DNA of 64,000 nucleotides. Source: Chiridota heheva (Eukaryota > Echinodermata > Holothuroidea > Apodida > Chiridotidae). Under the pieces are notes generated by a model. That model had not been told where the DNA came from. It did no database searches and saw only the letters and a list, made by a program, of their open reading frames with translations. Location of the stretch: assembly GCA_020152595.1 (NCBI GenBank), contig JAIGNY010000899.1, positions 2,501 to 66,500 on the forward strand. The letters are read 5' to 3'. This document shows positions 43,880 through 53,801 of this stretch, piece by piece. Numbering within the stretch: position 1 is the stretch's first letter; each line of letters opens with the position of its first letter. Position numbers and translations under genes: made by a program.

Positions 43880-45420
43880 GAGGACTTGAAAGCACAATTA
43901 AATAAGTGAGTCTTAAGCAAGGTATGGAATTGTTTAAGGGATGGAGCAGATTTGATTGAAAGAGGTAAGTCATTCAAAGTTTTGGGCCAAATATTTGCAA
44001 AGAGCGATCGCCATATGTAAGTTTACTTTTTGGAACATAAAGGATGAGGTGGTTTTGAGAGCGGCGGTAACTAGTTTGTTTATAATGAAACATTTCGGTC
44101 AGATATAATGGGGCCATGTTATGAAGGGATTTAAAAATGAGTATTAAAATTTTAAATTTAATTCTATATGAGACAGGTAGCCAATGAAGATTTTGCAGTA
44201 GATAAAGTGATGGAGTGAAACAGTTGCTTTTTGTGTGAGCCTTGCAGCATAATTCTGAACACGCTGCAACTTTTCACTGTAACACCTGGCACCCCTGCAA
44301 GGAGGATATTGCAATAATCTATGCAGCTATGCACAAGTACATTTACAAGTGATATTGCAGAGCTTCTGTCCAGAAACTTCATGCACCTTCTAATGTTAAA
44401 TAAATGGTAAAATGCTGTTTTGCATTTGTGATTGACATGGTCAGCCATTGTCATACCTTGATCTAACCAAGCGCCCAAATATTTGACAGTGGAAGATAAT
44501 TTTACACTGTCGTTACCAATAGCAATACTGCCAATATTTAATTTTTTTAGTTGGTAATTGGATCCAAAAATAATGACTTCACTTTTTGAATCATTCATTT
44601 TTAATTTGTTGTAAATCATCCAATCTTTCACTATTTTCAAACAACCTTCAATTTCAGCTATGACTGAGATCACATTTGATGGATCATTAGCATTGAACGA
44701 CATGTATAAGCTGTGGTCATCAGCATAACCATGAATACTGGGAGAAACGGCTATCAAAGCATCAAAAATAGAAGATGCATACCATGTGAATAAGAGGGGT
44801 CCACAACAAGAGCCCTGAGGCACACCAAATTCTACATCAAATGCCCTTGATTCAGCATTGCTGATAAGGATTTTTTGTTTCCTTTGAACTAAATAGGATT
44901 CAAACCAATCTAAGATGGTTCCATCAATGCCAAAACGCTTATTTAAGGTTTTGAGAAGCATACCATGATCAATTGTGTCGAATGCCGCACTTAGATCAAG
45001 GAGTACTAGAATGACACATTTTTGTTTGTCTAGTTGCAACAGTATGTCTGACTGAATTTTAGCTAAAGCAGTTTCTGTGCTATGGAATGGGCGAAACCCT
45101 GATTGACAGGAAGGTAATAAGTCATGCTGCTGACTATGCTTAATCATTTGTTCAACAACAGCACGCTCAACTATTTTAGACAAGAAACTAAGATTGCTTA
45201 CTGGTCGATAGTTATTATATGTTACATCAAGCCCTTGTTTTTTCAGTAATGGTTTTACTACGGCTTCTTTCCATTGCTTAGGGAATTTCCCTTGTTGCAA
45301 AGAAAGATTAACCAGTTTAGTAAGAGTTGGAAGGAAAACATTGATATTCTCCTTTAATAACCAAGTGGGTAGTGGGTCGAGGATGCACTGAGTAGATTTT
45401 GCTTTTAGTATCAGATTTTG
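43880..45420 (-). pseudogene. LINE reverse transcriptase
   Basis: A 378-residue open frame at 45300-44164 carries the RT fingers (KQWKEAVVKPLLKK, NNYRPVSNLSFLSKIVER), palm (CVILVLLDLSAAFDTIDHGM, GVPQGSCCGPLLF) and the catalytic HGYADDHSLYMSF. WMIYNKLKMNDSKSEVIIF and VKYLGAWLDQGM follow. After a frameshift near 44215 it continues with MAPLYLTEMFHYKQTSYRRS, LQIFGPKLWNDLPLSIKSAP and HLFNCAF. It stops near 43885, the usual CR1/L2 C-terminal end. Upstream, VQNLILKAKSTQCILDPLPT lies near 45410. The Y-A-D-D box and both flanking Asp are intact. Confidence 0.93.
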
Positions 45421-45900
45421 TACATCCTCCTCTGTTAAGAGCTGAAATGAAGTCCATACAGGAACATTTCTCCAGAACTCAAGGGTGTGATCACAATCTC
45501 TCTATCCAGCTCATGTCTAATCTTGACAATTTTTGCAACAAAGAACTCGCCAAATTCTAAGGCAAGGTGAGATCATTGTGAGGTGGTAGTGGGGAGATGG
45601 GCTTTCGATCAAGCAGAGTATCCATGATTTTAAAAGTTTCTTTTCAGCTTTTGATCACCATTTGTTTCAGCAATAGCATTAGAGTAGAATTGATGTCTGG
45701 CATTATTCAACTCGGTTGTGTAGATGTCACGCTTTTCTTTGTAAGTAATCCAGCTAAGATTATATTCTGAATAGCGCTAAATCTTTTCCGCTTTGCGTTT
45801 CTCTCTTTTTAAATCCTTGATCTGATCATTGTACCAGGGTATTTTTGGACGAGTTACCAATGTTCTTACATGTTCAGTGCATGATTGTCCATTATTTGTC

Positions 45901-46978
45901 TTATACATGAGTCATACATGCAGGCGCCTCTTCAACATCCTCAATTTCAGACATTGAAGCAAAGCTTTTAGACAAATCCAATTGAAATTGAAATGTTGGA
46001 GGATATGGTTTTGAATTTTCTGTAAACAATTGTATTTTCATGAAGTTTTGGTTTGGGAATCTTAGGAAAGTTGAAATGAAACAATGATCTGATATGTAAA
46101 AATCTGATGTAGGGAATGATAACTGGAGTTCAATATTTGAGCGTGTTATAAATAAGTCTAAAGTATGACCACTGATATGAGTAGGAGTGACAACATGTTG
46201 TTCAAGGCACATACTTTGGAGTAGGGTACAAAATTTTACTTGATCATGATTCAGTTTGTCTTCAAAATGAATGTTAAAATCCTGTAATTAAAACAGGCTC
46301 ATTTGTATCAAGGAACTGTTCAAGTATATCACTAAACTCATCAAAAATACATTACAAGAAACTGGGTGATTTGTTGAATAAGGTGGCGGTAAACAATTAG
46401 TAGTTTAAATCTATGATTGTCTGAGTTTATATCCCATATTGAAAATTCAAAAGAGTTACATTCTCCTGATGAATTCAATCTCACAGTAAGAGATTTCATG
46501 AAGATGAGAGCTGTTCCTCCGCCTCTTCTGATGGATTTCGAGGAACATCAATAAAATTGTATCCTGTAGATTTTAGTTCAGCTCTTTTAGCATCATCATC
46601 AACTGTCATCCAACTTTCAGTAACAGCACAAATATCAATATTGTTATCAATTACATAATCCATAACAGATGATATTTTATTTCTCAATGAACATGGGTTG
46701 ATGTGAGCAATATGTAGGCCTAAGTTGGTAGGAATGGTATCAGGTTGTATTGATATTACATGTAGATTTTCTTGACTTGCAGCACGCTTTGATTTAATAG
46801 TATCTACTCTTAGACATATAATAACATCAATATGACTCTGTTGAGATACTAAAATTCTATTCTTCAGTTTTCTGGTACCACCGCGAGTGCCCCTTTTTGA
46901 AGCTTGGATTCCAAGACTTTTTATAACCATCAAGGTATGAGCAGATATGTCACATGAGCAATGTGTACGAATGTTCAA
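45901..46978 (-). pseudogene. LINE apurinic-like endonuclease, broken
   Basis: The frame at 46978-46496 contains LGLHIAHINPCSLRNKISSV (catalytic Asn context) and ICAVTESWMT (catalytic Glu). The middle is decayed. GDFNIHFEDKLNHDQVKF (catalytic Asp/Asn) lies near 46260, and HISGHTLDLFITR (catalytic His context) in the frame at 46212-45901. Order and spacing match the APE-type endonuclease domain of CR1/L2 LINEs, which nicks target DNA to prime reverse transcription. Confidence 0.88.
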
Positions 46979-47431
46979 AAGTTCGTGTTTATGATAGGCA
47001 TAGGCATTAGAGGTATCGTACCTCTTTAAGGATGTACACTTACAGTGTTAACACCTAGTGCAATTGTTTGGTGATAAACTTTGGAATGCGTTTAAAGGTA
47101 TGCGCACATTATTCTTTTGTTTACCTGAAAAACCTGAGGGTTTTTTTTTTTGAAAATTGTAGTCCTCTAATAATGGACCAATAATCGCCCGATTCTGTGA
47201 TCTGTTTAAAAGTCAATTCTTTGCTATACGTAATACCCCCTAACGTAAACGTGTAGATAGCACTGCTCGTTAAAGATCCATAAGAAAGCGCCTGAAGGTA
47301 AACTAGCTTTGCGTACAGCAACCTCCCATTTTCCCTCCATTTTGCCAGGTGTGTATGATTTGCAGATAATCTAGTTTGGAATATGTAAGTAGGTTGCTGA
47401 TTTTTGGCGTGTATGATTTGTAAATAAATTC
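46979..47431. other. No gene seen
   Basis: Sequence between the LINE 5' truncation and the hAT MITE. The words GTGTATGATTTG and TAAGTAGGTTGCTGA recur here (near 47347, 47401) and GTAGGTTGCTGA again near 48830-48870. This suggests that the MITE split an older simple repeat. Confidence 0.45.
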
Positions 47432-47439
47432 TCTATAAG

Positions 47440-48652
47440 TAGGCTTGGGCGATATTGAACATAATGCAATATCGATATATCGCCTGAAAAATATCGATAA
47501 TATCGAAATACCGATATGCAAATTATAGGACGTCATACGTAAGCTGTATGTACTGTTCTGGGCAAGGTAATCTCGTCTCGGCTTAAAAAATGTCAAGTAA
47601 AACTTTTTGTACAAATTAACAGAAATCACTGCAAATATATATACATATGATCTTCAAATAAACACCCATTATGTTTAAAAATGTTCTTTACATGGTTTCT
47701 ATCTCAAAAGATCAATCACAGAAACTTTGAAAAAGTTTAGGCCTCAGGATATTCTTAAAAAAAAAAAAATGTTGTGGAACTGGTATTAGGCCTACACTGT
47801 ATGCCTTACAAAAATCGGCTCCAATTCTTCTTAAAATTTTATAATTCACTTACTTCTTATGGCAGTTGTACTAAAGAGGCATTATTTTAGTAGCATTATA
47901 TGGACTTCTAGAAATTCAGAAGTCCATATATGATGCATATTATTGAATTTCTAGTCTGCTTCTATCATCGCACGAGTGTTGTCACTAAGAAGAAACAGTG
48001 GTAGATGGTATGTGTGTACATAGTAAAGTACTGTACAGTAGTGATACTGTGTGTGTATGTAGTTACTGCACTACATTATCTGATCGATCTGGCAAGGCCA
48101 GTTTGTCACTTTTACTTTAGACTTTCTGAACGAACAAAATAGTGAGAAAAACCTCATAATTTTGTCAGTAATTTGTCAATTAATGACTGTTTGATTTAAA
48201 AATTCAGATTCAGTATTCCTTTTGAGGAAACTTAACACGATGTTTGAGGATTCAACATCTTATGATTTTTGTTGTCTGAACATCGTAAGCCATCAAGTAT
48301 AAAGTTGAAGTATTGCGCAATGCCTCTGTAATCCGCGAGTCGAGTGGTTTTTTGTTCATGGAAGGATTTTTGGGTAATTGTTATCACAATATTAATGTTT
48401 TAATAAAGTTTTATCATAACTGACTGCCTGAAACTTTGATATAAATAAAATTCATTAACTTTTTGTGGCTGCTTAATAAAAAATACTCGGATGTTTGATA
48501 GTCATGTTTAGTTTTGTAATAGTTCATGTATTGTGTGTTATTGAAAAAACATAATATCGATATGTCGATACGACCATTGAACTCAATATCGGCCATATCG
48601 ATATGGGTCAATATCGAAATATATCGAAATATCGATATATCGCCCAAGCCTA
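47440..48652. mobile_element. Non-autonomous hAT element, CGATAT-rich ends
   Basis: The 1,213-bp element begins TAGGCTTGGGCGATAT and ends with the exact complement ATATCGCCCAAGCCTA. It is flanked by 8-bp duplications TCTATAAG at 47432-47439 and 48653-48660. Both terminal 80-100 bases are packed with ATATCGATAT-type motifs that can pair within and between ends. There is no transposase, so it depends on a partner hAT. Confidence 0.95.
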
Positions 48653-48660
48653 TCTATAAG

Positions 48661-48936
48661 TAGGATGATCCCGGTTGGATGGGGTGGCTAGGGGGTAAAG
48701 ACATAGGATACCTACAACGCTTAAAGAAAAAAACATTAAGTCCCACTTAATCATATAAGTCTAAATCAATTACATTTTATTTAAAAGTCTGCTTTTACCA
48801 AATACTTGTAGTTAATGTGAGTAGGTTGCTGATATAGAGGTAGGTTGCTCACCCCATGGAGGTAGGTTGCTGAAAAAGTGTTAAACCTGGCTAATTTTTT
48901 CCCTGGAGCTCTTCACGAAGGGCTCCAGGAAAAAAA
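48661..48936. repeat. Short repeats and a foldback
   Basis: GAGGTAGGTTGCT occurs twice near 48837-48870. CCTGGCTAATTTTTTCCCTGGAGC near 48886-48908 is partly complementary to GGCTCCAGGAAAAAAATCAGCCAGG near 48920-48945, so a hairpin of about 24 bp with few mismatches can form. Confidence 0.6.
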
Positions 48937-50880
48937 TCAGCCAGGTTTAAGACTTTTAGAAAGCGGATGCTCTGTGATTGGGAATGACATTACATGCCTG
49001 AGGTTAAAAGATGTCTTATTTGAGATGATGGCAAGAATGTGAATGAAAACATCCCTTAAACTCTTTGCTGATGTTTTTCTCTTAGTGATAGAATGCCTTT
49101 TCACATTCTTACAAGCAAAATTTGCCACTTTCCTTATTTGAATTGGCATCAGGAATCTTTTCCTGTCTGCTCGACATTCATCCTGGAACTTCAAACGAAG
49201 TTCAAGTTCATGGCCAGCAACAAGGCTGCCTGTCAGGTAATCTTGAGTTTTTTGGAGGCTGCTTTGCCTGTGACTATGTTCAGAAGTCGTGGTGATGACG
49301 TTGCTGGGGAAGAGAAGGGATCACACGTTTTTGTGATAGCGTGATAGCATTAATCAGTACATCTCTCTGGGAACTGTCTTTTCCAATCCTGCTGCTTCGA
49401 AGCTGTGTTGCTGGCTGCTTTAAGCCTCAAGGCCTGCCAAATTCTCCGTAGCTCTGTAACAGACATGCCTCGCTGAGCTGACGTCATGCACCATCTTCTG
49501 ATTGCATTGCTGTAGTTATGGAACTACAATGCCCTTCATTGGTGAAGCGGTGTCTCTGTTGAGGCTCTGCTCTAAGCTCAAGTCTACGGCTGATCTTGCA
49601 AAATTATGGTTAGTTCTGCGGATAGAGAACGCCCCCAATTATAGAATTTACCTACTCTTGGGTGCTACACTCTTAAGCCGATTTAGAAAGAACACTCCCC
49701 AACAGGCGTAATTTGGACGATTTAATATGAAAAAGATGTCCACTAATCTGGCAATATTTTGATGTACTCATCAATGTCATTCGTATGGATTGCACGCATC
49801 AGGTCTCTATAAACTTGATTATTCATGAACACATACATACTTCAGTATTAAGCAGTTGGTCCAAGTGTCCTAGACATTGCGTCGTTGAAGAACATCTCAT
49901 ACTGACTCGTGTGCTCTTGGAATAGTTGACTTGTGTTGAGCAGGCGTTTCTGGTCTTTTGGTCTGGGACATTTTCAAGTAGGCCCTTGATTGCATCTTGT
50001 CTTTTTTGTGTGAGAGTTTCCTTAAAATGTTCATAGATCTTTCTCTCCATAGCTAGAGCGAGGATATTATGGATACGGACACATCGCTTGTAGTACTTCC
50101 TACGGATGAAACCATTCAGAGATCCTTCAGCCAGTATTCCTGGTTCTGTGAGGAGGTGTTGTGCACCACTATCATTGATGAATGTGCTGATGGCACCATA
50201 GAAAGCAAGTTCAAGGTGAAAATTACCAAGCATAATGAACAGCTTGTCAAAAAAAGGCGCATCAAGTGCTTGGATTGAGTATGCTTTAGGAGCTATGGCT
50301 AGATCATAAGTGACAACCCCGTATTCTTGCCGAGTTTCAATAGCCACCTTCATCGTCCTTTTCATCGTTTCACGGACAACAACATTTTTGGTTGGGGGCA
50401 GATATTGGATCCATGTAGCAGATTCGTTGCTGTGGTAAGAATTGTCAGTGGTAAACGTGAAGAAGAATCCAGGGAACAGGGGCAAAGGTTTCCCAATTTC
50501 TGACTGAAGTAGCCAATGAAAGTCAATGGTGCATGAAGGTGGTATGTATGCTGGTCCCTCTTTTTCATGTGCTGTAAGCTCAAAGCTAGCATTCCTGAGC
50601 TGCCTGTATAGTATGGCGCAATTTTACGTTCTTTCCCATTAAATTGTCGTCTGGTCCTCCGAGCAAGGAAGTTTGTCCCAGCAGTAGACCCGTTACTATC
50701 AATATTGGTTGCGGTGAAGAATCTTTTATGTTCTGATAGCAAATCCTAACTGCAGCATGCAACATGTCTTTACCATCTAAGGTATCCATGTTGACATCAT
50801 AGTTGACCCATGCAAGTCCTGTGCCTAGGTTGGAATCGAGTGTCATACCATCAGGAGTATCTCTATCAGTTTATTTAACT
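48937..50880 (-). pseudogene. Second large TE-like protein, partial
   Basis: From 50880 leftwards the frame gives NLGTGLAWVNYDVNMDTLDG and KDMLHAAVRICYQNI. After frame changes, TWIQYLPPTKNVVVRETMKR, VVTYDLAIAPKAYSIQ, KLFIMLGNFHLELAFYGAIS and LTEPGILAEGSLNGFIRRKY follow. The last part at 49194-48937 reads MPIQIRKVANFACKNVK and FPITEHPLSKSLKPG. I recognise these as pieces of a widespread uncharacterised TE-like protein family, probably related to the giant protein at 8.1-15.8 kb. The 49.2-49.8 kb part is heavily decayed. No nuclease motif is visible in this copy. Confidence 0.6.
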
Positions 50881-50958
50881 GAGTATGCAAATTCAGTTTC
50901 CATTGCCTTGACTTCATCAGAAGAATAAGGCCTATCACGTGGTTGTTGGGGATCGGTG

Positions 50959-51180
50959 GGTCCCTCACTTCAGTGTTCCCGGGCGTACCGGCTACCCCTC
51001 TGGTGCCTTGGTCCGCCTGGTCAGCGGTCAAAGTGCCACCGCTGACCAGGCGGACCAAAGCACCTGAGGGGTAGCCGCACGCCCGGGAACACTGAAGTGA
51101 GGGACCGACTGCAGCTGACCAGGCAGACCAAGGCACCAGAGGGGTAGCTGGTACGCCCGGGAACACTGAAGTGAGGGACC
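50959..51180. repeat. GC-rich foldback with third direct copy
   Basis: About 70 bases at 50959-51028 (starting GGTCCCTCACTTCAGTGTTC) pair almost perfectly with 51038-51106 across a 9-base loop. A third copy in the second orientation follows at 51114-51180. Each copy is far more GC-rich than the surrounding DNA. No target duplication or coding function was recognised. Confidence 0.93.
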
Positions 51181-51417
51181 GACCGGTCCTCACAAGCACT
51201 AGATAAGCCCAAGGGGTGTTGCCACCCCTATCTTCTTCTTTTTGATTGGTTACTTGCGTTAGCAAAGGAACCTATGTATTCAACTTGGCGTGTGTGTGTG
51301 TGTCTGTTACACTTGCTTAGGTACGCTCTAACTCAAGATAGGAAAATCGGTATGGAGTCACATTTGGTAGGTAGGTAGGTCTGCCATATTGTGAAGATAA
51401 GCCCTATTGTTTTTGAA

Positions 51418-51910
51418 AAACATTTAGTGACAATAACTCTTAGTGCCAAGATTCTGTACATTTGATATTTTGGGACAAGTTGTGTATGGAGTAGGGGAAT
51501 ATTTTCATATAAAACGGCCATGTGATTGAAGGTCAAGGTCAGGGTCAAAAACAATTTTTTGTCAAAGTGCATGGAAAAACTTTTAGTGACAATAACTCTT
51601 AGTGCCAAGATTCTGTACATTTGATATTTTGGGACAAGTTGTGTATGGAGTAGGGAATATTTTCATACAAAACGGCCATGTGATTGAAGGTCAAGGTCAG
51701 GGTCAAAACAATTTTTTTGTCAAAGTGCATAATATTGATTTTGGACTTGGACATTGGACTATGGACATAGGACTCGAATTTGACAATGATAATAACTCTT
51801 AGTGCCAAGATTCTGTACATTTAATATTTGAGACAAGTTGTGTATAGAGTAGGGGAATATTTTTTAACTAAACGGTCATGTGATTAAAGGTCAAGGTCAG
51901 GGTCAAAAAC
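51418..51910. repeat. Three-copy tandem repeat with TCAAGGTCA motifs
   Basis: Units of roughly 160-200 bases share ATAACTCTTAGTGCCAAGAT, then ACAAGTTGTGTATGGAGTAG, then AAGGTCAAGGTCAGGGTCAA. Copies start near 51426, 51585 and 51788. The third is shorter and more diverged. The recurring TCAAGGTCA is also a nuclear-receptor monomer site, which may be chance. Confidence 0.93.
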
Positions 51911-53615
51911 AATAAAATAATGAAAATAAGCTTGCCGCCAAATAGTTATTGATTTGAAGAACAAAAGATATAATTTATTTTTATGATTTACTTGAATTAA
52001 GTTTACTTGTTTTCCATTAAACACAGTTTTTGATAAGAATACATGGAATGGTATAAATAGAAGTCCAGAGTCCATGCCATGATACCCTAAGAGCTGTTGA
52101 AAGACTATTGTGGTTTCACATCAGCAAGACCGAAACTATCATTCTATTTTGCTATTACATAATACACTTTTATAACATTGACCTCGCTCTGTCTCATTGT
52201 GAAGTTACATTTAAAGTGTTATGGATATCTTTTGTGAGGTGGCATGAATGATGCATTCCAGTGGGTTGTATTATTGGTTTATATATATTCTTAAGAATAG
52301 AATTTCTGTCTAGCAGACCCCATCAGTGTGATATAGTAAAAATACAAATTCCTGAAGTGTGATTAAATCTTGAATGCCACTGACATACTACAATCCAGGG
52401 TTCAATACTAAATGCACAAAGTATAAAGACCAATGAGCCTAAAAGCTATTTCACTTTTGATGGCTGCTTATCATCTTTTATGTTAAAAAAACAGACACCT
52501 GAGAAATATATAATTCACCCCACCTGTTGCATTAAAAAACAAGTCATAAAGATGTCAACAGAAAGTCATTGGTCCATGTTGCTGACCTGTTTTGTTTTCT
52601 TTGCCACTTGTATTTGTTTAGCTTAGAAAGGGAATTTACTGTGTGTTGTCTACCTCCATGTGTCTACAGACATTTTCTCCATGCAATAAAATGTAGAAGG
52701 TCACTTATGAGGCAAATACTAACCATGGATATACACTATTTAATAAACCAAAGATATGAGTAATGAACACATCCCTGAAACAACCAATTACACTGCACCT
52801 TGTTTAAAACCAAGACTGTTAGAACACTAATCACGTTATACACAAGTTTTACTCTTTTGCATATCAAAAATTGGCCAGTGGTGGTTAAGTGAAGAGTTTC
52901 ACAAGTTTTGCTCATTTGCATATTAACAATTGGCCAATCATAGAATTAGGATTGGTTAACTGAAGAGGATGTCAGTTGGGAGTGGGAGTTGCACCAGTGT
53001 AATTGTCTTGCCATTCCGCTTCATAGTGACTTTAACCTCTGATGACCTCTAATGTTTACATGTTTTTTTTGGTATTTCGATAATTTTGACCCCATTTTCG
53101 GATTTCAAAAGTACCTTCCGATCAAAAAAGGCAATTGGTTGATTCCTGTACGACCTTCAAGTACAACCTCCTTTATGGGAGGTCAAAATTTCTTAAGTCT
53201 AGTTAGGATGGTTGTACGGACTTGCCTTTTTGTTTTTGGAATCAGAGTGTCAAGTTACATTTGACTCGAGGTCAAAAGATCAATAGTCAAATCTGTAAAA
53301 TTATGCTTATTTTGGAAGAAAAAAGGCTATAATAACAAGTTAATAATTTTTTGGTATGTGATAGACCTTGATGAGCTGCAAAGAATGAGCCATTTCCGCA
53401 CTTAAATAGCATGCCTGCTTCTGGAGTTACGGATGACCTCCATCTGCCCCAAAATTTCATTCCGTAGCAAGGAACCATAGTGCCCTTGGGCTCTTGTTTC
53501 CAACAGAATAGACAAAAAAGTTGTAACAATACTATAAGTGTTTATTTAACTTGACTGCCAAATTAGCCTACAATACAACCAAACTTTCCTACACATTTTT
53601 ACTTCCATACTTTTT
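51911..53615. other. No gene seen
   Basis: AT-rich sequence. A short direct repeat (AAGTTTTGCTCATTTGCATAT and AAGTTTTACTCTTTTGCATAT) lies near 52844-52925. No protein-like frame or mobile-element end was found. Confidence 0.45.
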
Positions 53616-53621
53616 TTACGT

Positions 53622-53753
53622 AATCTTAACCGGTCAGTTATATCCGCCCTGTTATCTTGTATCTTAAAGAATTGGTGAAAGTTACAGGAAATGTCAGTTT
53701 CAATTCTTTAAGTAACAAGATAATAGGGTGGATATAACCGACCGGTTAAGATT
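53622..53753. repeat. 53-bp inverted repeat
   Basis: AATCTTAACCGGTCAGTTAT... (53622-53674) is the near-perfect complement of the segment ending ...ACCGACCGGTTAAGATT (53701-53753), with a 26-base loop. It lies about 50 bases before a hAT element. It may be a tiny foldback element; no clear target duplication. Confidence 0.9.
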
Positions 53754-53801
53754 ATTAATTTGTTGGCGCCTGGATGTAAGCTCCCCTCGTTCAGTTTAAA
53801 G

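Larger units (their letters stand above)
43700..46978 (-). mobile_element. CR1/L2-like LINE
   Basis: Endonuclease, reverse transcriptase and a characteristic C-terminal region appear in order on the minus strand, ending in a short 3' tail of ATAAACTT-like repeats near 43705-43740. The 5' end appears truncated near 46980; ORF1 is absent. Tandem short 3' repeats instead of poly(A) are typical of CR1/L2-like LINEs. Confidence 0.88.

Noticed and set aside
50069..50278. Plus-strand 69-codon frame
   Set aside because: Antisense to the conserved LGNFHLELAFYGAIS region of the second TE-like protein.
51333..51820. Repeated small frames starting MYRILALRVI
   Set aside because: They arise from translating the tandem repeat; the reading changes between copies.
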